Assembly (NCBI RefSeq): GCF_905163445.1
Contig: NC_053191.1
Span: forward strand, 5,580,001 to 5,644,000
Direction: 5' to 3'
Length of the DNA: 64,000 bases
From: Pararge aegeria
Taxonomy: Eukaryota; Arthropoda; Insecta; Lepidoptera; Nymphalidae
Shown here: positions 21,544 through 33,350 of the stretch, piece after piece
How the letters are laid out: the number at the start of each line of letters is the position of its first letter
How positions within the stretch are numbered: position 1 is the stretch's first letter
Program-made: the position numbers and the translations under genes
The notes under the pieces: model-generated
Told to the model about the DNA's origin: nothing
Databases searched by the model: none
The model's input: the letters and a program-made list of their open reading frames with translations, nothing else

Positions 21544-21975
21544 CTAGCTGTTGCCCGCGACTTCGTCTGCGTTTGTTTTTTTTTTTTGATGTGGATTTAA
21601 TTTAGTATTTAGTATCGCTAAGCCTAAAAATGTGGGGTTTGCTGCTGTCCACTGAGTAGTTCTGTCCTCTATCTCCAGCCACATTCATCAGATCTTCACA
21701 AAGTTTGGGCAAAATTAAACACATATTATAACCTCTAGAGAACGAAAATATTTATTTAAATTGGTTATAATTTGTCGGAGTTATAGTATAAAATCGACAA
21801 ACACTTTCATCCCCTCTCCCAAAGGAACCGAGCTTAAAGTCGGGATAAAAAGTATTCTATATTACTTCTAACACTTCCAAGAATATATAAAGTTTCATGA
21901 GGATCGGTGAAGTAGTTTTTGCGTGAAAGCATAACAAACAAACTTACATTGACATTTATATTATTAGTAGGGAAG
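21544..21975 (-). mobile_element. Non-autonomous Helitron, near full length
   Basis: CTAG at 21544-21547, GTTGCCCGCGACTTCGTCTG next to it, TCCCAAAGGAACCGAGCTTA inside and CATTTATATTATTAGTAGG at the far end. Very similar to 7627-8045 and to the inverted 57852-58251. Confidence 0.8.
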
Positions 21976-22332
21976 TAGGGATAGGGATATAATATAATAT
22001 AATAAATATACCTATATATTCGCCATTATAATACATATTTAGTCGATTTTCTAAACACCTGACGCTTGATCAACCTACCCCATATCTGGGGTTGGTTGAC
22101 CATAAACATGGGGTAGGTTGACCTAGGCAGTAATTAGTCTAAATAAAGAGGATTAGTATTTAAAAAAAATATATATAAGTATATTTACTGAATTATAGAT
22201 TTGTTTTAATTTATTTATAAATTTACTAAAATTTCAGATCTTTAATAAAGGTAACAGTGTATTTAAAAAAAATACCATTATCTTCTTAAACTTAAGAGCT
22301 AAGCTCTTGTCGGTGTAGCAAAGGTTTAGATG

Positions 22333-22381
22333 GGGCTAGATGGCGATGTGGGTACTGACGTAGTTTATGTATTTATTTATT
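22333..22381 (+). mobile_element. SINE family 1 tail fragment
   Basis: GGGGCTAGATGGCGATGTGG then TACTGACGTAGTTTATGTAT and TTTA units. 5'-truncated. Confidence 0.7.
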
Positions 22382-22785
22382 TCCCGGGTTAAAAAGTATC
22401 CTATGTCTATCTCCAGGTTGCAAGTATATACATGTGTTAAATTCAATTTAGGAATGTGCAATGGTTGACCAATTCGTACAAACATACCCACTTTAGCATT
22501 TAGAATAATAGTATGAATTATAATGGCCTCTATCAACATACGTGCACCTAGATACAGTCACGTAATGAAACGTATGCTAACACGCATATATATTTTAGTG
22601 TTCATATAGTTATTATATTTTTACGACTCGGGAGATATAGCGACGAAAAGTAACACTATCTAATCCTAATAAGTAAAGTAAACTTAACACAACACTTTAC
22701 ATATTGATAAAGGTAGTACTGTAGATCTGATAGATATAATGTCATGCTAGTAAATCCCGACCAAGATTCGTCGTTGCACAGTATT

Positions 22786-22922
22786 TATTATTATTTAACT
22801 CTTTATTTTTACACCACTATGAAGTTAAGAAAATAAAAAAAAAATAATAGAAATAAAAAGACAGGAGTTGAGTACATAAGGCGGCCTTATCGCTTAGTAG
22901 CGATCTCTGCCAGTACAGTATG
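22786..22922 (-). mobile_element. CR1-like LINE 3' end
   Basis: AACTCTTTATTTTTACACC, GGCGGCCTTATCGCTTAGTA and GCGATCTCTGCCAG match the tails at 42006 and 49530. No coding part retained. Confidence 0.7.
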
Positions 22923-23062
22923 ACATTTTTTTTTTTTATTGTTGGGAATAAACTATGAAATAAATACTACGCTGTTCCCGTTTTCTTCGTTCGCTTTATT
23001 ACGGTTTTTTTACAAAATCCGTAGAAACGAGTACCTATTTTATTATGAAAATCAACCTTAAC

Positions 23063-23095
23063 CTTTTTCGCGGAGTATAGCACTCCGCGAAAAGC
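23063..23095. repeat. Hairpin, CGCGGAGT arms
   Basis: TTTTCGCGGAGT and its complement ACTCCGCGAAAA surround ATAGC. The phrase TTTTCGCGGAGTATAGC recurs at 39687, followed in both places by CAAATTAAGC, so it is part of a dispersed repeat. Confidence 0.65.
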
Positions 23096-23614
23096 TCTTC
23101 GCGGGGTATTGCAAATTAAGCATAGTTATAATTTTCATAATATATCATGGATATTCGCAAAGTAACGCCTGCTTCTATCCAATTTCTAACACGTGTACTT
23201 GTTTCTACAAAGTTTTCATAAAAATACGCGGTGACAACATCAGCTGTATTTGTTCACATCTTAGGTCAAATGGGGTCACGGATTACTAACAGCAAAAAAA
23301 TTATGGTCCCCGATCATATTAAAACAATAATAATTCAAACACCCGTTCTTAAGCATACACGTGTAAATGTGATTTCATGTCATCACAACATAACAATGAT
23401 TTTCATTAAGTTGTCAATTGTTTTGTTATTTTTTTATTAAAGTATTTTACAAGCGACACGCCCCGGGTTCGCGAATGGTTAATTACAAAAAGAGTTGAGT
23501 TACTACCACGTAAATTAAATACGTAGTGAAAATAAATATTTATGAGTATACAAAAAAAAATTAAGATACAATGCTCAATGTAAAAAAAATCTCTGTTTCT
23601 AGACTAGAATTTTT

Positions 23615-23760
23615 TATTTATTAAGAATACTTCATTGCACAAACTTAGAAAAAATACAAGAAAGATACAAGAAAATTAGGATAGGTACCTAAAACTAACA
23701 AATATTGCAATACGATTATGCTATATATAGGTTGCGATATGTTTGTAACTTAAAAGTATA
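23615..23760 (-). mobile_element. Possible CR1-like LINE tail
   Basis: TTATTAAGAATACTTCATTG then CACAAACTTAGAAAAAATAC resembles the ACTTTATTGCACACAAG tail start, but the later conserved block is missing. Confidence 0.4.
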
Positions 23761-24281
23761 AAAAAATGTTTTTCGAAGTTTAATCATATTCTTCGGAGCA
23801 TTTTCTTTACGGCCAGAGGAAATAAAGGGCCTACATTAAAAGTGGTATATGGTCAGTACACATAAATAAGAACTCACAGAAACACAACAAATATTTAAGC
23901 ATCACAAGCCACTCCACTTTAGTGTGTGAATTGAGACGTGCGCGGGGCGTTTTCACTGTTTTTGCACACAATGGTTGAATGAGGGTTCTGTGGGCCAGAA
24001 TCGTTAAAGTGCTTTGTCATAGTTAAACTAAGAATAATTTACAATATAAGAGCGTGAAAAAGTACCCATCATCAATATCAACACATTACCAGACCTCTAA
24101 AGGGAACGGGTTTCCTCTCGGAATGTGAAATGGTTTAGACCGTAATCCACCATGCTGCTGGCCAAGTGCGGATTTGTAGACTTAACACGCCTTTCAGAAC
24201 GTTATGTACTTTCTGGCAGGTTTCCTCACCATTTTTTCCTTCACCGTTAAAGCAAGTAATATTTGAATTGCTTTTTAAAAG

Positions 24282-24345
24282 GCACCTAACTCCGAAAAGC
24301 TAGAGGTGCGTGCCGGTGATCGGAATCGGCCCCTGAGTGTCTCTG
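24282..24345 (-). mobile_element. SINE family 2 fragment
   Basis: CACCTAACTCCGAAAAGCTA then GAGGTGCGTGCCGGTGATCG is the complement of the SINE family 2 B-box region and its downstream CTAGCTTTTCGGAGTTA. Confidence 0.6.
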
Positions 24346-25054
24346 ATTATTCCGCTTTTACTTGTAAGGCCCAAAGACTTAGACTAGATAGATAGATAAC
24401 TAGATGAAGAATAGTGGTTTCGCGGGAAAAGATTTCGTTCCACAATTTCTGATTTCTCATTAGATTAAGAAATGTTCCTTCAATTAACACGTCTCCAGAA
24501 ATCATTATCGTCGTTAATCATATATGTCGCTGTATGCGGCAGTGAATCAATGATCCCCAATTCAGCCCAATTAGCAAGACTGTATTTTTGTAAAACCCTT
24601 TCTTGGGGGGTTGTAAATATTATCGATACCTTGTTTATTAATATTCCACCGGCATCTAAAAGTCGATTCCGATTCGAATATGATCGCGAACAAATCGACA
24701 GAAAAACATTTATTAGAAACTTTGCATTACGTATACACGTATTACTTATCGATGTTGTTATTGTAAAATTCCTTTTTAGATTATATTTAAATGTTTACTT
24801 GCATGCATTATCTCAACACACGTGTCAGTTAAATAATTATCATTATTGTTACAGTAGTTTTGTAAAGTAGTAGTGAGTAAATAATAAAACAAATAATAAA
24901 ACTTTTAAATACTTTTAACTTTTTACTTTTTTTTAGTAATAATTAAACTTTTGATAAATAAAACTAGAATCCTATAGATGCACTAGCGGTACACTTGTAA
25001 TGATTTAACTGTATATGAAGAATTAGTATGTAAAGTATATGTAATGCATTTAAT
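24346..25054. other. Unassigned intergenic DNA with one open stretch
   Basis: An open stretch on the plus strand at 24472-24870 (132 codons) is rich in Leu, Ile and Val. It shows no motif, no signal peptide pattern I trust, and no exon relatives. I treat it as chance. Confidence 0.35.
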
Positions 25055-25335
25055 TAAGATCATACAGAATACTCATTCAGCCATTATTGTATGTAGTGTA
25101 TTGTGTCCATAAACAGTGTAAACGCACGTCTCACTGTACATCCGCGGAATGTTGCTAGCTCTCAAACTTTTTCCCATTTTATGGTGAACGTTTAGAACAT
25201 TAGAGGTAAAGTAATTACCGTTGTTTGAAACGACCTACCGTTTTTTCGAAAAACAATTGTAAAGTGGAGTGGTTTTTTATGCTTTCATATTAGTCGTGTA
25301 CACGGTCTCTGCATATTCTTAATTCTTGTTTCTTC
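25055..25335. repeat. Dispersed repeat, copy 2 (without MITE)
   Basis: Partner of 12480-12970, sharing CATTCAGCCATTATTG, TGTATTGTGTCC, CCGCGGAATGTTGCTAGCTC and GTCGTGTACACGGTCTCT. It shows the empty state at the place where copy 1 holds a MITE. Confidence 0.75.
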
Positions 25336-26311
25336 AACCTAAGGTTGTACGGAGGAGATCGCTTCAAGCGTAAAGACCGTTTCTTTGCGCATGAAGGGTG
25401 GATGTGCCTATGGGCGTACCAGCCCAGAACATATCAGCTGCCCTTATGGTTGAATTGGTCTACTATAAGATCACTTGGATAAATTAGTTCGCGTTGTTAC
25501 TGGTTAAAAAACTCCTGAAATATAGTGGTTAGGCTTCAAATTTTTTCTAAATCCCATAAAAAAACATAAAATTCTTCAAAAAGCATTTATTACAGTTGAG
25601 TTTATACATAAAAATCCAAAATAATTTTCCAAAGAAGTCCTATCATTCTAAAATTGTATTAGATCGGCGGTAATAATAACAAATAGTTATATCATCAAGG
25701 GTATTTATATAGCAGTAAAGTAATTTTTAATTCATTCCAATCTGACTTTTACTACTGATACTACACCTACAGAAAACAGTAAATTGGAAAACAGAAAAAC
25801 ACTAAATTGGAAAAGTTCTCTTTGAAAACTACACCCCATTATTTTTTACAAGATAACACAACTTAAAGTATGCTCTGCGAAGACAAAGTCGAGGGATCTA
25901 GCTAGTTTCTAATAAAAAAAACTTAAAAACCTATAACTTGTGATTATAGTGTGTTAGCCACAAATATTATATTATCTACCTAAACCTTGGAAGATAAGAA
26001 AATCTCATGAGCAGTATATAACTTTCCAAATACTACAATCTAGCTCAGGTAAATATTGTTACGCTATTATTTAACCTGTGTTGCCAACGGTAAAGATAAA
26101 TAAAAGCATCTTTGGCGATAAAAATGTTCTGGATTCTCCTTATCACTAAGTACTTACTTAAATATTGTTTTATTGTGATAATTTGTATCTTGATATGTTT
26201 TTATTTCATGATCACCGAAAGCGTCTGAATAACAAACTGGTGTCAACATTTTAACTAGCCTATAACTGGATGGATAGAAACAAACATGTCAACAATTTTT
26301 TTTTTTTTAAT
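25336..26311. other. Intergenic DNA downstream of gene C
   Basis: No gene recognised. A weak Helitron terminus (AAGACAAAGTCGAGGGATCT then AGCTAG) sits at 25878-25903. Confidence 0.35.
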
Positions 26312-29300
26312 TTATTCCCTCTTTAGAATTTTAGCGCGTTCTTTTAATTTCGTCCGATCCAACTTCGATGTCGTTGTCATAGGAAGCTCTTTTACGAAGA
26401 TCACGCCACCTTTTAATTGCTTTGAGTCAGTCAGCGATTCTAGAGGGAAAAGATTGGATGTTATATCTATACTGAACCATTTTGACTTACCTTTAAGCTC
26501 GTTTTTATTAATACTTATTAATTAATTTATTTTCTTAATTATTAATATCTCATTATTGCGTTCCAACTGGGCACATGACGACCAGTGAAAAGATACTCCA
26601 CACAGGATAAGAAGAGAGCTCCAAGCTGCCCACTTCCGGTTGTCAAGCCTAACAGTTATTATTATCACGCTGATTTTAAGAAAGACCGCACGGTTCCGTA
26701 GATAGAACTCAGAACATGCTAATCAACGGATTCACGAATTAGTTATCTTTCGCAATAGGCATTTTTAAATACTTTTCTTTGTTTAGATGTAGTGTAGATT
26801 AACAAACATACAATGACTATTATAACGTCAAAGATTGCTCTTCTACGTCATTGATTTTACAAACGTTACTTCGACGTCGTGTATTTCAAATTAAAAACAA
26901 TTTAAGAGGATTTTTTGCATCACCAATGACTATGAATAAGGTAGTAGCTGCTAATTTAATAATGTATAGCATATAATCTTTCTTTACCTTTGACTAAATC
27001 TTTTATATGCTGTGCCGTTATATGATGCCCATCTCGAGGAATAACGAATGCAACAGGCAGATCACCACATTCAGCATCAGGTATACCGGTCACGGCTACA
27101 TCTAGTACACCCGGGTGTTTTATTATCACAGACTCTATTTCTACTGGTGACACCTGTAATTACATTTTTTTTAGAATCTCATGTATTATAGAAACTAATA
27201 GAAATATTGGATTGCTCCAAATGCTTGGAATATACAATATTTTTTACCTGATGGTTCCTATATTTCAACAGCATTTTGAATCGGTCAAAGAAATAGTAAT
27301 TGTGATATTCATCTCTATGAAATAGGTCTCCAGATTTGAACCCATCTTCATCAAAAGCCGCTGCCGTCATTTCAGGGTTGTTGTTATAACCCTGAAATAG
27401 TAACCGTGTACCGAAGTATGGCTAATGAAATCTTTTATAAGTCAAAAGGTATTTCGGTTCGACTACGTCAAAAGATACTCGTATAATTGTACGTTTCAAC
27501 AAACAATCTTTACTCTTTATTAGTTCAAGGCGGTAATATCTTGATACACCGTTTACAATGCACTTATTGACTTTTCTTATGTAAGAAGGTCTCAAATTTA
27601 ATGAGTATAGTAACAGGCGAGTGTGTAATAAAAATTTGAATTATTCTGAAAACTATAGGCTACTGGGTGATAAACGTTCATATAACTCACCTGAAATATA
27701 GTTGGACCTTTTAATCGTAGTTCGCCCAGCACATTGGGTTTATTTATTTCTTCATTAGTTGTAGGGTCCACTAGCTAGAAAAAAACATATCATTAGGTTT
27801 ATAATAAATTAATTATTAATTATGTACTATACTTACTACAGCAATAATTTATCCGCAGTTTTGAAGGGACCGAGTGCAATAAAGATGTAAATGTAATGTA
27901 AGATCCATAGCTTAGACTAATTTTAGTCTCCTATATTTACTGGGTCGATGTTCCCCGGTTTTTGATGACATTACAAATATAAATGTGTATAAAAAATCAA
28001 TTCGAATATTTAAAGTTGAACTTCTTTTTTTTTCTTTTAATCTTTATTTGAAGAACTTTGTCGTCAATGCGACTATGACTATGCCACTTAATTATACTTA
28101 AACTACCGCTACATTACATAATCAATTAAATTTTGTTGGTAGCTTGGATGATATGTTTCCTAAATATATACCGCCAATATATTGGTATATACAATTTGTA
28201 TTAAAAATGGAACGCCTCATAAACTCATTCCGAACACATTCCATCACAATATGGAATGCGTCTTCCACCACACCACATTCTGTTGAACTTCTTTTTAGGT
28301 TCATATAAAAATCTGACGTCTGACTATACCAACGCACTAGTTTGAAAATAGTAAGTAAGTAGTTGTAATGCCTATTTGTTTGTAAGTTTGGCAACGGTAC
28401 GAAAAGCAAGATTGGTCAAGAGCGAGCTGGCAAGAAAGTTGGAATTAATTATTTTCATAATATTGTAGAATTTAAAAGGGCGTAGTAACTTCAAAGTCCA
28501 AAATCCGAGCAGTAAGTCAAAGATTCCACTGCAAGTAAAAGGCATTCGCTGACGTAATCATACTTACTTTATACTGCAAAAATGGCATTGGTGAACCAAC
28601 TGAAGTAATTGGAGAATAGGCTGAGTCAAAAACTGTTCCTGTCGCTTCAGTTAAACCGTAAACTACTGCTATTTGCAATTTCGGATTTATTTTCTGAAAA
28701 CAAAATATTATGCATAAGTATGCCAAAAAATAATACTATTATTAATATTTTTTAAATTAATACAACTTTAGAAAAATTTTCACACGCGAACTTCAAGAGT
28801 TTTTAAATCTCTTATGGAGCTTGCTTGCTGGTGATGAGCCAGAGCGGCTTTCTTCACCAAGGCAAGTCTTTGGCAATTGTTATTTGAAAATATGTACCAT
28901 TATGGAAGATAATAATTGTTTCTTTCTAGCTTGGCAATGTTAACCAAGCAAGTACTCGCCTGCATTTCTTGGACGAGTTCTTCAGCTACCATACTTCCAC
29001 CTACTAAAAAGTACTTTAAACATGACAAATCGCACTTCTCCCGATCTCCAGGTTTTAATAGTGTTCTTAAAAATGTAGGGCTCATGTTTGCGAAATCTGG
29101 CTGAAAAGATGATTGCAATAGAATTTATTAATGCATTCATTTCATTACAACCGACTAAAGTTTGTAGATAATATTCAATTTATTTACTCTATATTTATTG
29201 ATCAAGGAAAAAACATGCTCTCGTGTTGTTGGGGATGAAGTCTGTACTCGCGTGTATCTTAAAATAGGTCCCATTATAAACGTAAAAGTTGATGATAACC

Positions 29301-31144
29301 ATTGTATGGGTGATACAACTAATGCCAAGTTCACTGTGTAGGGAACTCGGTACGGATCGTCCTGTAATAAGAAAAAAAACATGATTTCTTAACATAACAA
29401 AGTAGTAGTAGTACGACCTCCTTTGCGCAGCGGTGAGCGCTGTGATTTGAAGTTGGAGGGTCCGTATTCGATTCACGGCAGGATTTGGAAATTCATAATT
29501 TCTTAATTTTTCTCTCGGCGGGTGCTGTGGAGGCTTCGGCCGTGGCTAGTTACCACCATACCGACGAAGACGATGTCGCGTAGAAACCGACTAGGGGTAT
29601 GGTTTTAATATAACTGCCATGTACCTAACAAGTTAGCCCGTTATCATTTTAGACTGCTTCATCACTTACCAGTAAGTGTGTTTGCAGTCAAGGGCTTATA
29701 AAATCTAATCAGATTATCATTATTAAGAATCAGATTAAATTTATTATTTTTTTCTTTTTAAATCGGTGATATTAAAATTTTTTCCTTGTATTTCAAGTTC
29801 GATTTCATGCTGTATTGTGGAAATATAATAAATAAGGTGGATTAATATAAAATAACCTGCTTATGAAAGATTCATTGTTACGAGTTGCTTGTACGATATT
29901 TACATTAAATTTGGAAAGCCCATCACTACGTTCTTATGGCTTAGTATTGCTGTTTTTGGTAGCCCGGTAGAGCCACTCGTTGTCACCAAAAAGGCATGTG
30001 CTTCCACAGGATCGAATTCAGCTGGTCTGAAATGTTTAAATAGTTTGAAGCTTCGTTCATTCATGTCCCAAACTTCATAATTTTATTTTTTTCTCTCACT
30101 GGTTTCTATAAAGACGACGGATGGGCTGGACGTACATAAGCCTAAATTTTGTTTCGCGTATCTGTAACTAAAATACATTTTGTTCCTTAGTCAACACTAG
30201 TTTGACAACTCTAAAAGTACAGTGGCAGAATGCCAAAATCAGGCGCGAAGAGTGGCAATAAATTGGAGACAAAAACAAAATGACAGAAGTTTGTCCAGTG
30301 GTCAATGGAAGCGGACCATTGCTCTAAAAATGATCACTTAAAACATTAAAGATTTTTCGCTTACTTGAAATCTCCTGGCATATTATCTCCGCCAAACTTA
30401 TTGAGAAATTTCGAAAAACTTAAGCAATCCTTATCTTCATCAAATGTTATTATATGGGTGGATAAATTCAAAATATTTAACGCCTGCTGAACCGTTTTAA
30501 CTTTTGAACTTTGACAAAAGACTGCCTTGGGTAAGCAGCATTTAAATGCGTCTTCAAGTTCATCTGAAATAGATAAGGAGTTTAATACAGAAGAAAGTAC
30601 TTTTGTAGTCTGGTCACATTATTTTCTTTCTGGCTTACTGGGATAGTATTAGTAAACAAATATACTTACTAACTCCTAAAGTCATATCTACTCCAGCAAC
30701 CTTGATACCAAGGTATAAGGATGCGTACATTGGTATGACCAGGTCGATATGGTTTGGTGCCATAATGACTATGACATCTTGGTACTTTAGGCCCAGGTTT
30801 CTGAAGGCTGTTGCACATCGTGTCGATCGTTCCAGAGCTGAATTGAATGTCTCTTTCTCGTCAGTTGCTCCGTCTATCTGGAGGTACAAAAATTAAACAT
30901 TTCCCGGAATATACATATTTCCCGCATTGCGTAAAACGTAACGTTATAACGGTTGTTTTTATTATTTTATAGATATAACATTTACCTGCAGTAGCATGTT
31001 ATCAGGGGCATCTTTAAAACTGCGCAATAGCATTTTGCCTATATGGTATCTGTCGCTCGATAAACCTGTTTCAGCTACGATTCTGAAGGCCAGGTCTTGA
31101 ATATACCAAAACACTGCATCAGATGATATGTGATGGTGGCTCAT
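26312..31144 (-). CDS. Gene C: acyl-CoA synthetase / luciferin-4-monooxygenase-like, frameshifted copy
   Basis: Third ANL gene, closest to gene D. Exons: 30986-31144, 30670-30877, 30365-30563, 29904-30026, 29188-29361, 28960-29100, 28568-28693, 27691-27774, 27248-27391, 26988-27153, 26312-26439. Motifs: TSGSTGLPKTA, VVYGLTEATG, SGD, FFDRFKMLLKY and the C-terminal catalytic Lys in TTSKLDR. Two defects show. Exon 5 is 174 nt where B and D have 175: one base is missing near 29335, in the codon before VNLALVV, so joining exon 4 to exon 5 meets a stop at once. No AG nearby restores frame. Intron 6 starts with GC (CAG|GCGAGT) instead of GT. All other exons are open and keep phase; without the deletion it would give 550 aa ending LKRE. 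It is a recent pseudogene, a polymorphic null, or contains an assembly error. Confidence 0.8.
28020..28440. other. Intron 7 of gene C, unassigned repeat-like DNA
   Basis: The stretch between exons 7 and 8 contains a palindromic ACACATTCCATCACAATATG / GGAATGCGTCTTCCACCACA region and a 95-codon minus-strand open stretch without recognisable product. No family was assigned. Confidence 0.3.
29410..29700 (+). mobile_element. SINE family 3, full length
   Basis: tRNA-like head (TGCGCAGCGGTGAGCGCTGT; B box GTATTCGATTCACGGC), body GGAGGCTTCGGCCGTGGC, tail CTTCATCACTTACCAGTAAG then TTGCAGTCAAGGGC. The tail matches the 3' end of the Jockey-like LINE at 43200-43560. Intron 4 of gene C. Confidence 0.75.
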
Positions 31145-31419
31145 TTTTGCTGAAATAACATTAGTGAAATGTTAAGTATTAACTGATCGTCGTGGTCATT
31201 TTGATAAAACAAGTTTACAGACTGCATTGACAGGGCAATGGTATATTTTTTTTCGTTTAAAGAAGAGAGTTTGATGCCGTTACGGAGCTCCCACATGATC
31301 TGATACATTTTATCGCAATAACTTAACCTTTAACTCGGATTTCGTATGTCAAAAGCATATTGTTTTTATAAGGTTTTTGCGTGGCATTGTACCAGAACGC
31401 GTAATCGTTTGGAGGGCCG
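31145..31419. other. Upstream flank of gene C
   Basis: No gene recognised. On the minus strand TTATTTCAG ends five bases before the start codon and could be the acceptor of a non-coding 5' exon. Confidence 0.35.
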
Positions 31420-31560
31420 TTTTTACCGTTAAGATGGTAACTAGCCAAGGCGGAAGTCTCCCTTCAGACCAGACCAGATAACACATTCAGATATTATAAA
31501 TTCCCTTATTCTTCTTGCTAGGGTTCGTACCCGGGACCGCCTACTTAAAAGATCACGGTA
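31420..31560 (-). mobile_element. SINE family 3, 5' part
   Basis: AGACCAGACCAGATAA, GGTTCGTACCCGGGACC (complement of a B box) and CAAGGCGGAAGTCTCCC match the minus copy at 36430-36690. The tail is missing. Confidence 0.5.
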
Positions 31561-31796
31561 CTCACTAAATCAATTATATAACTGAAACATGGGACTTATA
31601 ATTAAATGTTGAGTATTACTGATGTGATTATTTATCTGAGACATTGTGACGAATCCATCAGATTTGTAGTGCAGTGTTGGTATTTAATAAACATCTCCAC
31701 TCTACAAACTTATAATTAAGTATTTCAACTTTCACCAAATGCAGCATGTGGCCCAAATAGTCAAAAATTATACAACGCTCTATGCGTTCCATATGC

Positions 31797-32068
31797 GTGC
31801 AGCACGGCTAGGACGGGCAGGAGACAATTATCTCCCCGGGGAGAGGATAAAAATGTATCTTCTCCCACAGCTTTATCAACTCTCAGAGCAATGGCGTACA
31901 AGTGGAAATAATATCCACAAAATATATGTGTAATAAATAATAAACGGGGATAAACTCTTCTCACTTTCCCGTGCTTTAGCAGGTTGACAAGTTAATTATA
32001 TCCCCTGTCAGGGGATGCAATCGGAAGATATAATTTTTCTTTTCTACCCGTGCTATACCCTGCAGGGT
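31797..32068. mobile_element. Foldback MITE, long copy
   Basis: The left arm reads CAGCACGGCTAGGACGGGCA then GGAGACAATTATCTCC; the right part reads TATATCCCCTGTCAGGGGAT and ends CCCGTGCTATACCCTGCAGG. The ends are roughly inverted, and CCCCTGTCAGGGG forms an internal hairpin. Relatives: 17134, 34010, 34590, 60843. Confidence 0.6.
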
Positions 32069-32289
32069 GCTATGCAGTGCGTCACGGATGTTCGCGACAG
32101 CACATATCGACTACTTTTGCTCCACTATGCGCAAAAGGTATGGGTCCCTAATGCGAAGACTACGGAGCAGTGATAACTGCATCCTGAAAATGATTGCGAG
32201 TAGGTTAGACTGCAGGTACGTGGGTCATTGCTGTGCCATTTCAAATGGAATGGAGCAGCTTTGACTCGCGTACATTCTGGATAACAAAT

Positions 32290-32529
32290 AATAAATAAAT
32301 ATACTACTTCAATACGCACATCGCCACCTAGTTCCAAAGTAAACGTAGCTAGTGTTATGGGTACTAAGATAACTGAAGAACAATTTTTATCAATAATATA
32401 CATAAATACTTTTATACATAGATAAACACCCAGACAGTGAAAAACATTCATGTTCATCACACAAATATTGTCCAGTTGTGTCAAACCCACTGCCTTGGAC
32501 TCAGAAAGCAGGGTCGCTGCCTGTCCGTC
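32290..32529 (-). mobile_element. SINE family 1, with damaged B box
   Basis: Full body and tail; the head lacks several bases (GTTTGACACAACTGG where others keep GGTTCGATTCCCACAACTGG) and the A-box side is cut. Intergenic between D and C. Confidence 0.8.
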
Positions 32530-32618
32530 ATATTGATGAAGTACGTCTATAATCTGTAGGTATAATAGTAATTAAGTTAAATATGTTTGTTAAGTTTTCA
32601 GTAATAACGTTAATAGTA

Positions 32619-32728
32619 TATTGTGCAACTAGTGCGACAAGTTGTCGATTGCCCGATTGCTCGAAAGCGAAGTTGAACGAACGGTCACTCGCTTGAGTGG
32701 GTAATCGATGTCGCACTTGTTGCACATA
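32619..32728. mobile_element. Foldback element E1
   Basis: Left arm TATTGTGCAACTAGTGCGAC then AAGTTGTCGATTGCCC; right arm GGGTAATCGATGTCGCACTT then GTTGCACATA. Imperfect arms of about 45 bases around a short centre with CGAAAGCGA. It abuts element E2. Confidence 0.7.
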
Positions 32729-32730
32729 CT

Positions 32731-33002
32731 ATTTTGTATTACTCATGCGGGGAAAGTATCTTGACGCTCGCTGTTGCGGTTGAAAAAGAACCGTTTGCCC
32801 ATTTTAAAATTTGAGTGCGACAAGTTTACTTGTCGCACTCAAATTATTCTTGTCGCAATCAAATTTTAAAATGAGCAAACGGTTCTTTTTCAACTTGAGT
32901 GCGACAAGTTGAGTTGTCGCACTCAAATTATTCTTGTCGCAATCAAATTTTAAAATGGGCAAACGGTCAAGATACTACTTTCCCCGCATGAGTGATACAA
33001 AA
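32731..33002. mobile_element. Foldback element E2 with internal tandem duplication
   Basis: Outer arms (ATTTTGTATTACTCATGCGG then GGAAAGTATCTTGAC) recur inverted at 32967-33002. Inside, CCGTTTGCCCATTTTAAAAT is the complement of ATTTTAAAATGGGCAAACGG near the right end, and an 84-base unit holding GAGTGCGACAAGTT, CTTGTCGCACTC and TTCTTGTCGCAATCAAA is duplicated in tandem. No open frame. Confidence 0.8.
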
Positions 33003-33350
33003 GTAAGTTGTTATACTAACAAAATGGGCCTATAAGACGCTTGAAATAAAATTATTATTATTATAAAGTACACAATCTACTTACCAATACTTTAATTCGT
33101 TCAATTAACAAACGATATAAACTTTTATGATTATAAAGATGTTTTTTGCTCTACGTTATGCAACTCACTGAAGGTTAAGATACATTATCTTTGTTTATGT
33201 TTTATAGTGCACACGAAGATATGTTTACTGGTAGCAGTCGAAATATCTGCATACTGGATTTGGAATTTTACGTAATATGTAATCAGGCAGTAACTAACTG
33301 TGTCTATCTAGTTAGTTCATGTTTTATTTACATTTACTTGTAGAAAAAAA
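33003..33350. other. Unassigned AT-rich DNA
   Basis: Nothing recognised. Confidence 0.4.

Noticed and set aside
24472..24870. 132-codon open stretch on the plus strand
   Set aside because: Hydrophobic, AT-driven composition, no motif, no splice-linked neighbours and no related copy; an open frame of this size can arise by chance in 64 kb.
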